Source: Candidatus Peregrinibacteria bacterium (GTDB lineage Bacteria; Patescibacteriota; Gracilibacteria; UBA1369; LOWO2-01-FULL-3). From it: 64,000 bases of DNA. Positions 16,920 through 25,609 of the stretch are shown piece by piece. The notes under the pieces were generated by a model. The model did not search any database, was not told where the DNA came from, and saw only the letters and a list, made by a program, of their open reading frames with translations. The number at the start of each line of letters is the position of its first letter. Position 1 is the stretch's first letter. Position numbers and translations under genes: made by a program. The stretch covers positions 207,337-271,336 of the forward strand of contig JABIJZ010000004.1 in the NCBI GenBank assembly GCA_018655275.1, given 5' to 3'.

Positions 16920-17330
16920 TTATTGCAAGGTCTCCGGGTTTGTCTTTGGGGTGTCTTTTCTTAATACATAATCAACGCCGTATAGCTTGAAGAGGAGTCT
17001 GCGGATTTCGTTTCTGTGGGCTCGCGAAGTTTCGTCGGGGTCTTGAAGAACTGTGTTTGGTGAGAAGGTCGAGAGTCTTTGACCTAAGATTTGGCGAAGT
17101 TGTTTGAGGATTTCATCTAAAGGTGTTTCATCCCTGATTAAATCAACGATTTTTTGATGTACAGTTGCGAGTTCCTCCTCAATAAATATTGCCGTGAGGA
17201 CGTGAATCGTTGCTTCTGTGGTTTTTATTTGTCCTACGGTCGTTGGTGTTGGAGTTCCCCAAGGACCTATTCGGGTTTTGTGTGTTTGGGGCTTGGCTAG
17301 GCTGGCCCCATCTGGACTTGGTAGTACCAT
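16920..17330 (-). CDS. Hypothetical protein
   Basis: The 136 residues have a Pro/Thr-rich N-terminus (about 1-40) and a helical, charged C-terminal two-thirds (TAIFIEEELATVHQKIVDLI, EILKQLRQILGQRL, RNEIRRLLFKLYGVDYVLRK). I do not recognise the family. It lies 9 nt after the aminotransferase gene and upstream of efp on the same strand, so it is probably part of that operon. A later start that skips the low-complexity N-terminus is possible. Confidence 0.65.
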   Translation of the reverse strand: MVLPSPDGASLAKPQTHKTRIGPWGTPTPTTVGQIKTTEATIHVLTAIFIEEELATVHQKIVDLIRDETPLDEILKQLRQILGQRLSTFSPNTVLQDPDETSRAHRNEIRRLLFKLYGVDYVLRKDTPKTNPETLQ

Positions 17331-17339
17331 GGGGATTTG

Positions 17340-18548
17340 TTAAGCCATAAGTTTTTCTGCCCATTCTTTGATTCTTCTTGCTCCTTCGCGGATGTCTTCT
17401 TCGGAACTGACGTATGAGAACCGGATGAAGCCTTCGCCGTGTGGGCCGAAGCTTGTTCCGTGGAGAACAAGCACGTGGGCTTCGCGCATGATTTTGTCTG
17501 CTAGTTCCGCTGAGTTGCAGTTTAGTTTTTCACAAAGCGGCTTCGCGTTTGCAAATAAATAGAATGTTCCTTTTGGCAAATTGGCGCTGAGACCTGGGAT
17601 GTCGTTGACTAGGCCGTGGATGAGATCGCGACGTTTTAGATATTCTAGTCGCATTTCTTCGACTGCTGCTGGGGTTTTTTTGCTTGAGACTGCTTCTTTG
17701 AGTGCGAGTTGGTTCATTGATGGTGGACACGAAGTGTCGTTGGTTTGGATGCGTTCGATTACGTAGCCCATGTGTTTGTTTTTTGTTGCTGACCAACCCA
17801 TTCGGTATCCGGTCATTGCGTATGTTTTTGAAGCGCCGTTGAGGAGAATTGTTCGATCTTCCATTCCTGGATGGTTTAGGATTGATCTGTGTTCTCCTTC
17901 GAAAACGATGTGGTCGTAGATTTCGTCAGAAAGAACCCAAAGGTCGTTGTCGACAGCTACTTTTGCGAGAGCTGCCAAAGTTTCGTCTGAAAAAACTCCT
18001 CCCGTTGGGTTACAAGGTGTGTTTACAACCATCAAAACTGTGCGGTCTGTGATTGCTGCTTTGACTTCTTCGATGTCTGGTTGGAACCCGAGTTCTTCTT
18101 TGAGTGGGATGAATTTTGTTGTTCCGCCTAGGTAGTTTGTGACTGATGCGTAGATTGGCCATGCTGGATCGAAGACGATCGTTTCGTCCCCTGGATCTAC
18201 GACCGCGTTGATTGTGTAGAAGGCTGAAGGTTTTGCACCTGAGTGGACTATGATGTCTTCTGTGTCGAAATCGACGCCTGTCATTTTGCTTGATTGGGCT
18301 GCGAGGGCTGTTCGGACTTCGCGTATTCCCGGAGGCGCTGTGTAGTGGGTTTGGTTGTCTTTGATTGCTTTGATCGCTGCTTTGTTGATGTGTTTCGGTG
18401 TGTTGAATGCGGGTTCGCCGATCTGAAGTCTTATTAATTTTTTTCCATGCGGAGTGAGTTCTTCTCGTTCGAACTTGTTTGCTTTTATCATTACCGAGAA
18501 CGCGTCTTCAGTGCCGATGTTGTCTAAACGGGGTGAGAATTTTCGCAT
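17340..18548 (-). CDS. PLP-dependent aminotransferase (aspartate aminotransferase family)
   Basis: Class I/II fold-type I transaminase of 402 residues. Visible landmarks are YTAPPGIREVR (substrate/cofactor loop), NTPCNPTGGVF (the N-P-T-G motif), SDEIYDHIVFEG (Asp and Tyr contacting PLP), SKTYAMTGYRMGW with the Schiff-base Lys, and GEGFIRFSY with the carboxylate-binding Arg. The amino-donor specificity cannot be read from sequence alone, although aspartate/2-oxoglutarate is most likely. It lies 25 nt after the DHFR-like gene in the operon. Confidence 0.92.
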   Translation of the reverse strand: MRKFSPRLDNIGTEDAFSVMIKANKFEREELTPHGKKLIRLQIGEPAFNTPKHINKAAIKAIKDNQTHYTAPPGIREVRTALAAQSSKMTGVDFDTEDIIVHSGAKPSAFYTINAVVDPGDETIVFDPAWPIYASVTNYLGGTTKFIPLKEELGFQPDIEEVKAAITDRTVLMVVNTPCNPTGGVFSDETLAALAKVAVDNDLWVLSDEIYDHIVFEGEHRSILNHPGMEDRTILLNGASKTYAMTGYRMGWSATKNKHMGYVIERIQTNDTSCPPSMNQLALKEAVSSKKTPAAVEEMRLEYLKRRDLIHGLVNDIPGLSANLPKGTFYLFANAKPLCEKLNCNSAELADKIMREAHVLVLHGTSFGPHGEGFIRFSYVSSEEDIREGARRIKEWAEKLMA

Positions 18549-18573
18549 AGTGTGTAAGGAGTTAAGGAGTTTA

Positions 18574-19119
18574 CTATTTTGAATAATTTACTTTGTATTT
18601 TAGCAGAACTTCGCTTGGTCCCAGTTTGGAAACGCTTGCCAAGGAGAGTTTAAGATTTTTTAATTGCTTGTTTTGGAGGCTATTTGCGAATAAGGGGACA
18701 CCTTTTCCAAATATTTTTGGAGCGATTGTGAGGTATATTTCGTCGATGAGTTTTGCTTTCAAAAATGAGGCGTAGATTTCGGATCCGCCGGAAATTACGG
18801 CTTTTTTGTGACCGGCTTTTTCTAGTTTTGCGATTATTTTCTTTGGGGTGTCGTTGGTGAATTCGAGTTTTCCTGGGACTTGGTGGCTTTTGTATTTAGA
18901 CGGCGTTCTCGTGATGATGATGCGGCGGGTGCCTGGTGTGAGGTGTTTTGCTGCTAGCGCTGCTTGATAGGTTTTTCTTCCTAGTATTGAGACGCCGGCT
19001 TTTTTTAATTCTTTTGAGAAAAAAGCTTTGTCTTTTTTTGACGTCCAATCTACGTCTTTAGAAGAAGAGGTGGAGATTTTGCCGTCCAATGTGATCGCAG
19101 CAATTAAGACTGTTTTCAT
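18574..19119 (-). CDS. Dihydrofolate reductase/RibD C-terminal family reductase
   Basis: NADPH-dependent reductase fold of 181 residues. MKTVLIAAITLDGKISTSS, SILGRKTYQAAL, KKAVISGGSEIYASFLK (the G-G-x-x-I-Y/F cofactor strand) and KLIDEIYLTIAPKIFGKGVPLF are the landmarks of the RibD-C/DHFR superfamily. I start it at ATG 19119, whose ATGA overlaps the transketolase stop by 4 nt. An upstream start would add a low-complexity His/Ser/Thr stretch. It could supply a folate- or riboflavin-type reduction, and the substrate is uncertain. Confidence 0.8.
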   Translation of the reverse strand: MKTVLIAAITLDGKISTSSSKDVDWTSKKDKAFFSKELKKAGVSILGRKTYQAALAAKHLTPGTRRIIITRTPSKYKSHQVPGKLEFTNDTPKKIIAKLEKAGHKKAVISGGSEIYASFLKAKLIDEIYLTIAPKIFGKGVPLFANSLQNKQLKNLKLSLASVSKLGPSEVLLKYKVNYSK

Positions 19120-20060
19120 TTGCGAGTTAGTACTTTTTGTGCTTTTTGAATGATGTTTGCCGAGGTGCAACCATATTTTTCTGCCAGTTCGGCTGGCTTT
19201 CCTGATTCACCGAACGAGTCTATGACGCCCACCAATTCTACTGGCACTGGGGCTTCTTGCGCAAGCACTTCCAAAACGGCAGATCCCATGCCTCCGTGGA
19301 TTTGGTGTTCTTCAGCTGTGACGATAGCTTTTGTTTTGGTGGCGCTTTCGAGGATTGTTTTTTTGTCGATAGGTTTGATTGTGTGAAGATTGATCACTTC
19401 GGCTTGGACTCCGGTTTCGGCCAGGGCTTTTGCTGCGGTTAAACTTTCTGCGACCATTGTGCCGCAGGCTATGATTGTTAGGTCGGTCCCTTCGCGGAGG
19501 ATATTTGCTTTTCCAACCTGGAATGGGCTGCCTGGTTCAGTGATTGTTGGGACCTTTTCGCGTCCGAATCGAATGTATACTGGACCGTTTATTTGGGCTG
19601 CCTCCATTACTGCTTTGTATGTTTCGTGGTAGTCGGCAGGGGCTAGAATTGTCATGTTTGGGAGTGTGCGCATTATGGCTAGTTCCTCTAGGGCTTGGTG
19701 GCTTGCGCCGTCTGGGCCTACTGAAAGTCCTCCGTGTGCTCCGCCTAATTTTACATTTAGATTATTGAGACATATTGTTGTTCTGATTTGTTCCCATGCT
19801 CGCCCCGAAAGAAACACTCCGTATGTTGTTGCGAATGGAATGTGGCCGGTGAGCGAGAGGCCTGCGGCTACGTTTACCATGTTTTGTTCTGCTATTCCTA
19901 GGTTGTAGAATTGATTGGGGTGTTTTTCTTTGAATTGGCAGGTCAGAGTTGATTTTGAAAGGTCTGCGTCGAGCACGAGAACATCCGGATTTTTTGATCC
20001 GAGTTCTATTAGGGCGTCAGCCCAGCCTTGTCTTGTTAGTTGTGGTTCTTGATTAACCAT
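19116..20060 (-). CDS. Transketolase, C-terminal subunit
   Basis: Second half of a split transketolase, 314 residues. The pyrimidine-binding domain carries the catalytic Glu region FYNLGIAEQNMVNVAAGLS and ATTYGVFLSGRAWEQIR. The C-terminal transketolase domain has EVINLHTIKPIDKKTI and TAEEHQIHGGMGSAVLEVL. It should dimerise with the N-terminal subunit encoded just upstream (8-nt overlap) to interconvert sugar phosphates in the non-oxidative pentose phosphate pathway. Split transketolases are common in archaea and CPR bacteria. Confidence 0.93.
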   Translation of the reverse strand: MVNQEPQLTRQGWADALIELGSKNPDVLVLDADLSKSTLTCQFKEKHPNQFYNLGIAEQNMVNVAAGLSLTGHIPFATTYGVFLSGRAWEQIRTTICLNNLNVKLGGAHGGLSVGPDGASHQALEELAIMRTLPNMTILAPADYHETYKAVMEAAQINGPVYIRFGREKVPTITEPGSPFQVGKANILREGTDLTIIACGTMVAESLTAAKALAETGVQAEVINLHTIKPIDKKTILESATKTKAIVTAEEHQIHGGMGSAVLEVLAQEAPVPVELVGVIDSFGESGKPAELAEKYGCTSANIIQKAQKVLTRK

Positions 20061-20970
20061 TGTTGCGAATTTCGTTAAGTGCTTGTTCGAGTTGCTCGTC
20101 GTTTGGTGCTTTGCCGTGCCATCCTGCTTGGTTTTCCATGAAGGAAATCCCTTTACCTTTTATTGTGTTTGCGATTATTGCGGTTGGTTTTGTTGGGTCG
20201 AGATTGTCGTTGTTTGGGACTGCGTGGCCGTTTGACAACAGGTTAAATTTCTTGAATGCTTCGTAAAGTTCTTTGATGTCGTGGCCGTCTTTGATTTCGA
20301 TTACGTTCCAGTTGAATGATTCAAATTTTTTGTCTAATGGGGCAACTTCCATTACGTCTTCGGTTTTTCCGTCTATTTGGAGTCTGTTGTAGTCGATGAT
20401 ACAACACAAATTATTGAGGTTGTAATGAGCGGCCGACATAATGGCTTCCCACATTGAGCCTTCTTGTAATTCGCCTTCGCTTGAGAGGTCGAATACTCGT
20501 GGCGTTTGGCCAGGTTTTCTTTTGAGGCCGAGTGCGATTCCTACGGCTACTGATAGATTTTGGCCGAGCGATCCTCCTCCGACTTCTATGCCGTGAGGGA
20601 TGTCTTTTTTTGGGTGGCCTTGTAGGAAATGTCCGAACTTTCTGAAGCTTTTTAGCTCATTGGCGTTGAAGTAGCCAACTTGAGCCAGAACAGAGTAAAA
20701 TCCAGGAGTGATGTGTGCTTTTGAGAGGACAAATCGGTCGCGTCCTTCCCATGTTGGATTTGCTGTGTCGTGTCTTAGAACAGCGTTGTAAAGGACTGAG
20801 AAAATCTCGGCTGAAGATAGTGATCCGCCTGGATGTCCTGAGCCTGCTGCGTTTGTTGATACGACGATGCCTTCACGGATTTGAGCCGTTTTGGATTGGA
20901 TGTCGTTTTCGTCGAAAGGTATTGGATATTGCATGGCCTTCAATTTAGCGGTTGGGGTTGGTTTTTTCAA
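20053..20970 (-). CDS. Transketolase, N-terminal (TPP-binding) subunit
   Basis: First half of a split transketolase, 305 residues. It contains AGSGHPGGSLSSAEIFSVLY, KAHITPGFYSVLAQ, HGIEVGGGSLGQNLSVAVG and the TPP/metal loop LSSEGELQEGSMWEAIMSAAHYNL with CCIIDYNRLQIDG. An alternative start at ATG 20934 (MQYPIPFDEND) would remove a short basic leader. It is the first gene of the minus-strand operon tkt-tkt-DHFR-aminotransferase-hypothetical-efp, divergent from the sigma-like gene. Confidence 0.93.
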   Translation of the reverse strand: MKKPTPTAKLKAMQYPIPFDENDIQSKTAQIREGIVVSTNAAGSGHPGGSLSSAEIFSVLYNAVLRHDTANPTWEGRDRFVLSKAHITPGFYSVLAQVGYFNANELKSFRKFGHFLQGHPKKDIPHGIEVGGGSLGQNLSVAVGIALGLKRKPGQTPRVFDLSSEGELQEGSMWEAIMSAAHYNLNNLCCIIDYNRLQIDGKTEDVMEVAPLDKKFESFNWNVIEIKDGHDIKELYEAFKKFNLLSNGHAVPNNDNLDPTKPTAIIANTIKGKGISFMENQAGWHGKAPNDEQLEQALNEIRNNG

Positions 20971-21000
20971 ATATTTATTGGTGTGCTTGTGGCAAAACCC

Positions 21001-21030
21001 TTGACTTATACCTGAAAATTTGCCATAAAT
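21001..21030 (+). promoter_or_regulatory. Promoter of the sigma/membrane fusion gene
   Basis: TTGACT (21001-21006), an 18-bp spacer and ATAAAT (21025-21030), 33 bp before the ATG at 21064. The gap is shared with the divergent transketolase operon. Confidence 0.5.
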
Positions 21031-21063
21031 AGATCCTTTAGTGTAATTCTAAGTGAAATTTAT

Positions 21064-22401
21064 ATGGATCTCCAAATGGAACGACAATGCAAAACCGAAT
21101 TTAAGACTGATCCCTCTCAGTTCATGCTTTTGTACAAAGATGCGTTTTCTGATGTTTACAGGTATGTTGCGAGAAGGGTGGAGGACGAAGAGATTCGCAA
21201 AAAAATTGTAGAATTGGCTTTTCTGGATGCGTTTGGACAGATGGAAGCTTGTCCTTTGGATGTGAGCTTCGTGTCTTGGTTGTATCGATTGGCCTGGGTT
21301 CGAGTTGAGGAATATGTGGGGAAAGCTGTGGTTGGACCTGCACCTGAAATAAATTCTCCTATTTTTGATGGCGCGACAGTTATGGATGGTGTTTACGATG
21401 ACGAATATACTGTGAAGAGGCAGGCTGAGACCTTTTTTGCTCAACTTACTTTGCAGGAACGAGAAGTTATCAAATTGAAGTTTTTTGAAGAAATTACGGA
21501 TGGAGAAGTGATGTATGTTTTGGGAATTGAAGAGGGCGTTATCGGCCCTATGATTTATAAAGTTTTGAAGAGAGGTTACGAAATTTTGTATGGCAAGGTT
21601 GAGGACAATAGAGGTGTTTATTATGGAGAACTTCATGGATTTTTGGCGCGGCTGAAAAGGATAGAAAAAGTTCCTGTGCCAGATGATTTAAACTTGGAAT
21701 TGAATTTGAATTTGCAGAAGAAGGTTGATGCTATGGTTATGGGGAAATTTGGAGGTGCGAGTGAGGCGAGCGAAGGGGTGGCGAGTTCGACTTCTGCTGG
21801 TTCAGATGATCCTGCGAAGGTTTTTGTTCAGGCGGCGAAGGGTTTGACTCGGGAAGAGGCTGATCAAATGACAGAGGAGTATGTTAGAGATAGAAGTGTG
21901 GGTAATGTGCCTTCGGAGAAGCCTGTGAATATTTCGATTGATGAGCCTATTTTGCCTGCGGAAAACATACCTGTTAATTATGTTGAAGAAGATTCGGGTC
22001 TTATGTCTGATGGACGAGAGATGTTCCGATATTTGCTTTCTTTGGTCCCAAGTTTATTGTTTGTATTTGCGGTATGTGTTGTGGTTGCGGTTGTTGTTTT
22101 TGGAAGAGTGAAGGATGAAGGTGTGACAGGGCTTCCGTATCTTGTTGATTATGAAGATGGTTTTGAAAGTTTTGATAAGGATTTTGAAAAAATGTCTGAT
22201 TATGGTTTGAGAGTTGTGATTGAGGATAACTTGATTGCGAAGATTGATGACGGGAAGGCGATTGATCACGCTGAAGTTAGAAAAGTTTCGGAAGAATTGA
22301 CTGTTGATCTCAGGTTGGAGGGGGAGGGTTGGCTTGAGTATAAATTTGATATTTTGGAGGATGACGAGTTCAAGGTGAGAAGTTATAAGAAATTTGAGTA
22401 A
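21064..22401 (+). CDS. Sigma-70/ECF-like domain fused to a membrane-spanning C-terminal half
   Basis: The N-terminal 180 residues look like an ECF sigma factor. There is a region-2-like helix set (FMLLYKDAFSDVYRYVARRVEDEE split over residues 20-45) and a region-4-like helix-turn-helix (FFAQLTLQEREVIKLKFFEE, then VMYVLGIEEGVIGPMIYKVL, about 122-175). An acidic, Ser-rich linker follows. A single transmembrane helix (SLVPSLLFVFAVCVVVAVVV) lies near residue 330, with an extracytoplasmic domain of about 90 residues. If real, this is a sigma factor tethered to the membrane, with an external sensor taking the place of a separate anti-sigma factor. It heads a plus-strand run of orphan genes, and the next gene is 13 nt away. 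The sigma assignment is by motif only. Confidence 0.75.
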   Translation: MDLQMERQCKTEFKTDPSQFMLLYKDAFSDVYRYVARRVEDEEIRKKIVELAFLDAFGQMEACPLDVSFVSWLYRLAWVRVEEYVGKAVVGPAPEINSPIFDGATVMDGVYDDEYTVKRQAETFFAQLTLQEREVIKLKFFEEITDGEVMYVLGIEEGVIGPMIYKVLKRGYEILYGKVEDNRGVYYGELHGFLARLKRIEKVPVPDDLNLELNLNLQKKVDAMVMGKFGGASEASEGVASSTSAGSDDPAKVFVQAAKGLTREEADQMTEEYVRDRSVGNVPSEKPVNISIDEPILPAENIPVNYVEEDSGLMSDGREMFRYLLSLVPSLLFVFAVCVVVAVVVFGRVKDEGVTGLPYLVDYEDGFESFDKDFEKMSDYGLRVVIEDNLIAKIDDGKAIDHAEVRKVSEELTVDLRLEGEGWLEYKFDILEDDEFKVRSYKKFE

Positions 22402-22414
22402 ATTAATTTGATCC

Positions 22415-23254
22415 ATGCCAAACATTGACAGAATCAGAGGGATGGATGGTCTTTCTCGCACCGATAGGCCTAGGTCTCGAGAGTTTCTTGATAAAAGTGG
22501 TGAGAAAAGGGTTGGCAGATATGTTTTTGGGGAGACTCCCCAGGATGTTTACAGGGGGATGGATTTGGCGGTTGAAAGGTTGACGACAATGAAGGAGGTT
22601 GCGACTTTGAGGTTGCAAGCTTGGTTCGAGGCTATAGATGTTGTTCCTGCGCTTGGAGGCGTTCTTTCTGCTCTTAGTCATAGGGAAGAGATGAACAAGC
22701 CTGATATGCGGGGAAATTTATATAGATCTAGGGGGCAATTGCCTGGTGTGCTTGATCCTGTCTGGGGAATGCGGTTGTTGACGGCGACACATGTTGTGAA
22801 GAATTTAGATGTTGAGGGTGATGAGGACCACAATGGAGAGATCTTTTTGTTGGATAGGCATCTTGTTGACCAGGCCGAGGCGGGTACGTTGCATGGTGAG
22901 GTTGATGATTTAGAAGAGGTTTTGGACAGTGGGTGCCCTGAGCTTACTAAAGAAAGATATGGTTTATTGAATTTTGAGGGATTGAGTGGCGATACTTTGT
23001 TTAGACATGATGTGTTTTTTCCTTTGATTGGCGGACTTAGGGCTGTTGAAGAATATGTTTGGGCTTTACAGGTGATGAGTTATGTGAGAGGCGAGAGGGG
23101 TGTGTATCATGGAGGTCATTTTAGGGGAATTCCTAATGGTTGTGCACGGCCTGTTGTTGCTGGAGTTGGCCAGGAAGTTGCTTCTTTGACTGATTGTAAG
23201 TCCAGTGCTGAGAGCGTTGGGTTGGCTGTATCGAAGGAGGTGGAGATTGCGTAA
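22415..23254 (+). CDS. Hypothetical protein (orphan)
   Basis: The 279 residues begin MPNIDRIRGMDGLSRTDRPR and form a soluble, mixed-charge protein with a basic N-terminus and a Gly/His-containing C-terminal part (YHGGHFRGIPNGCARPVVAG). I do not recognise a family. It lies 13 nt after the sigma/membrane fusion gene and is probably co-transcribed with it. A separate promoter follows before the next gene. Confidence 0.8.
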   Translation: MPNIDRIRGMDGLSRTDRPRSREFLDKSGEKRVGRYVFGETPQDVYRGMDLAVERLTTMKEVATLRLQAWFEAIDVVPALGGVLSALSHREEMNKPDMRGNLYRSRGQLPGVLDPVWGMRLLTATHVVKNLDVEGDEDHNGEIFLLDRHLVDQAEAGTLHGEVDDLEEVLDSGCPELTKERYGLLNFEGLSGDTLFRHDVFFPLIGGLRAVEEYVWALQVMSYVRGERGVYHGGHFRGIPNGCARPVVAGVGQEVASLTDCKSSAESVGLAVSKEVEIA

Positions 23255-23261
23255 AGGCGGG

Positions 23262-23290
23262 TTCTCAAAGAAGGCGGAATGTGGTATAAT
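23262..23290 (+). promoter_or_regulatory. Promoter of the caspase-like gene
   Basis: TTCTCA (23262-23267), a 17-bp spacer and a consensus TATAAT (23285-23290) preceded by TGG, an extended -10. The ATG is 27 nt downstream. Confidence 0.6.
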
Positions 23291-23316
23291 GTTAGGATTG
23301 TTTCTTAAATTTATTT

Positions 23317-24927
23317 ATGGCAAGTCCTGACCATTTACCACAGCCAGTAGAAAAGCCAAAGAAGCCCAGAGCGCCTCGATCGTATGGTCGTTGCGAATTG
23401 AAGGCGGACAAAGCGTCTGAAAAATCTAAAGCCTATTTTGGTCGTAAACGACTGATAGAGGAATGCTTTTCCGGCGATCTTTATGAGAGGATCCGAGGTG
23501 GGGGAAAGTTGAGCGAGTTTGATAAAAAATTCCTAAAAGATTCTAATGATTTTCACGATCATAAGTATTTGTTTGAGAACTCTAAGCATCAAGAAGACAT
23601 CGATTTTTTGGCTGATGCTTTTGTGGAGTTGCTTTTTGATTTGAAGAGATCTCGCATGCGTTATATTAGTTACGATGAGTTTTTGCTTGTAAGGAAGCGA
23701 GTTAGTGCTGAAAAGATGCAAGAATATAGGCAAAAGTATGATCTTACTCAAATGAGGGTTGATTCTGAACCGGAGGGTGCAGAGATGAGGGGTTTGGAGA
23801 TAGGTCCTGGGCAGATGCATAGGTTGTTGCTGGAAGATCAACTTTTGTTTTTGAAGAAAAACAGATGGAACCATGATTATATTGCGGGTTGCCGTGATTA
23901 TTTACCTGTTCATGATTTAGGATTCTATGGCGTCTCAGTTATGTGGTTGCCGAAATTGGTGTCGAAAGGTCGTTCGAAGAATTTTGAGAAAATTTTTGGA
24001 TTTTTGCTGAATAGAAGGCAGGCTTTGAAGGTTTTCCCTGAATTGAGAGTTAAGAATTTGAAGTCTTTAGCTATTTCTATAGAGCATATGATTGAGTCTT
24101 CGGGCGGTGCTTTGACTTATAGCAAAGAGGTTTTCGAAAAATTATTTGGTTTGGTTTTGGAAGAGCATCTGCGTTTACGTGATTTTCCTGTTATTGATGG
24201 AAATACAAAGTTTATTGTTTTGACTGCCCGTGGGGGCAATAGTTATATTGGAGATGGCAGCAGTAGTTTTCCTAATGAGGAGGTTGTTGACACTATTGTT
24301 GAGCTGGGAGGGGATAAGAAAAAAATAGCGAAACCTTTGAAGCCTAAAAACAACACGCTTAAGGAGTCGCGAAAAATCAAAAAACGATTTTTGAATTCTA
24401 TACGAAAGTCTAGAGGAAAAACGACTATTGTTTATAATGGGCATGGTCTTCCGGATGGTCTTAGTATTTCTTGTGAGCATAAGGAGGAGGGAGGTGTGTA
24501 TGCTCCTTTGAGAAATGCCACTCAGGATGCTGCAAGGATTATCAGTCCTAAGGAAATTGCCTTGGCTTTGAAAGAAAGTAATAATATTGAAAATATCTTT
24601 TTTCTGGTAAATACTTGTTTCTTTTATAATATCGCAGATTCTATTAATCGTGAGCTTGCGGTTTTGGGTGTTAAGGAAAGGCCTATGTATTGGGGTGCTT
24701 CGAACAAAGATCGTAGAAGTTTTACCATAGGAGATACTACTTTTTTCTTTGAAGCTTTGAAAAAGGCGGCTTTTGGGGATGGAAAGTTGTTTTTGGGTCG
24801 GTTTTTTGAAGCAGAGATGTATAAAAATAGTCAGGATAATTTTCTGAGGGGGCCTCGTGTTGATACTGAAATGAAGATAGATGGGTTGGAGTTTGGATAT
24901 AACATGGAGGGTCGGCATGGTGTGTGA
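23317..24927 (+). CDS. Putative caspase-fold (clan CD-like) cysteine peptidase
   Basis: The 536 residues have a helical, basic N-terminal half (about 1-280) without recognisable domains. The C-terminal part reads KTTIVYNGHGLPDG (His376), then about 50 residues later NIFFLVNTCFFYNIAD (Cys434), then WGASNKDRRSF. A hydrophobic strand ending in GHG followed by a second strand ending in N-x-C is the catalytic dyad pattern of caspase/CHAT/gingipain-like peptidases. The assignment rests on this pattern and is not proved. There is no signal peptide, so it is probably cytoplasmic. It lies between the sigma/membrane gene pair and rdgB, with its own promoter. Confidence 0.7.
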   Translation: MASPDHLPQPVEKPKKPRAPRSYGRCELKADKASEKSKAYFGRKRLIEECFSGDLYERIRGGGKLSEFDKKFLKDSNDFHDHKYLFENSKHQEDIDFLADAFVELLFDLKRSRMRYISYDEFLLVRKRVSAEKMQEYRQKYDLTQMRVDSEPEGAEMRGLEIGPGQMHRLLLEDQLLFLKKNRWNHDYIAGCRDYLPVHDLGFYGVSVMWLPKLVSKGRSKNFEKIFGFLLNRRQALKVFPELRVKNLKSLAISIEHMIESSGGALTYSKEVFEKLFGLVLEEHLRLRDFPVIDGNTKFIVLTARGGNSYIGDGSSSFPNEEVVDTIVELGGDKKKIAKPLKPKNNTLKESRKIKKRFLNSIRKSRGKTTIVYNGHGLPDGLSISCEHKEEGGVYAPLRNATQDAARIISPKEIALALKESNNIENIFFLVNTCFFYNIADSINRELAVLGVKERPMYWGASNKDRRSFTIGDTTFFFEALKKAAFGDGKLFLGRFFEAEMYKNSQDNFLRGPRVDTEMKIDGLEFGYNMEGRHGV

Positions 24928-24939
24928 TAGTATTTGGCC

Positions 24940-25599
24940 ATGCGAGTTTTAATTGCCACAAAAAATAAAGGTAAGTTTGGAGAAATCCACGGGGTTCTTC
25001 GGGATCTTCCGGATGCAGAATTTGTGTTTTTGGGAGATTTGGTGGAGGAGCTGGGGGCTTCAGGGGTTACGTTTGATGATTCGGATTTTGAGGAGGATGG
25101 GGAGACGCATCGGGAGAATGCTTACAAGAAAGCTGATTATTATCGTCGGAAGGTTGGGGAGGGATTTGATTATGTTTTGGGGGAGGATTCGGGGATTTAT
25201 ATTGATGCTTTGGCTGATGAATTGGGGATTGAGACGCGGAGATGGGGGGCTGGGCATGATGCTTCGGACGAGGAATGGTTGGAACATTTCATGGGGGTTA
25301 TGGAGGAGAGAGCGGCTGAGGATTTTGAGCGTGGTGCGAAGTTTGTGTGTAGTGCTTGTTTGGTTGAGGGGGGTGGCAATGAAGGCGAGGTTGAGGAGTA
25401 TTTTGAGGGGGAGACTGCGGGGTCGATTACTCGTAATGTGGCTTCTGAGGTTTTGCCGGGGTTGCCTTTGAGCTCGGTATTTTTGGCGGATGGTTTTGGT
25501 AAAGTTTATGCTGTTTTGAGTCAGGAAGAGAAGAATGAGATAAGTCATAGGGGGCAGGCTGTTTCGAAGTTGAAGGGATGGTTTGGACGAAAAATTTAA
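24940..25599 (+). CDS. rdgB: XTP/dITP pyrophosphatase (RdgB/HAM1 family)
   Basis: House-cleaning NTPase that hydrolyses non-canonical purine triphosphates. The 219 residues start MRVLIATKNKGKFGEI (the T-x-N-x-x-K motif). They contain LGEDSGIYIDAL (catalytic Asp region), ETRRWGAG, and the C-terminal SHRGQAVSKL. An acidic insertion (EEDFERGAK..., GGGNEGEVEEYFEG) makes it slightly longer than the usual 190-200. I choose ATG 24940 over the TTG two codons upstream. Confidence 0.9.
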   Translation: MRVLIATKNKGKFGEIHGVLRDLPDAEFVFLGDLVEELGASGVTFDDSDFEEDGETHRENAYKKADYYRRKVGEGFDYVLGEDSGIYIDALADELGIETRRWGAGHDASDEEWLEHFMGVMEERAAEDFERGAKFVCSACLVEGGGNEGEVEEYFEGETAGSITRNVASEVLPGLPLSSVFLADGFGKVYAVLSQEEKNEISHRGQAVSKLKGWFGRKI

Positions 25600-25609
25600 C
25601 CTAAAAAAT

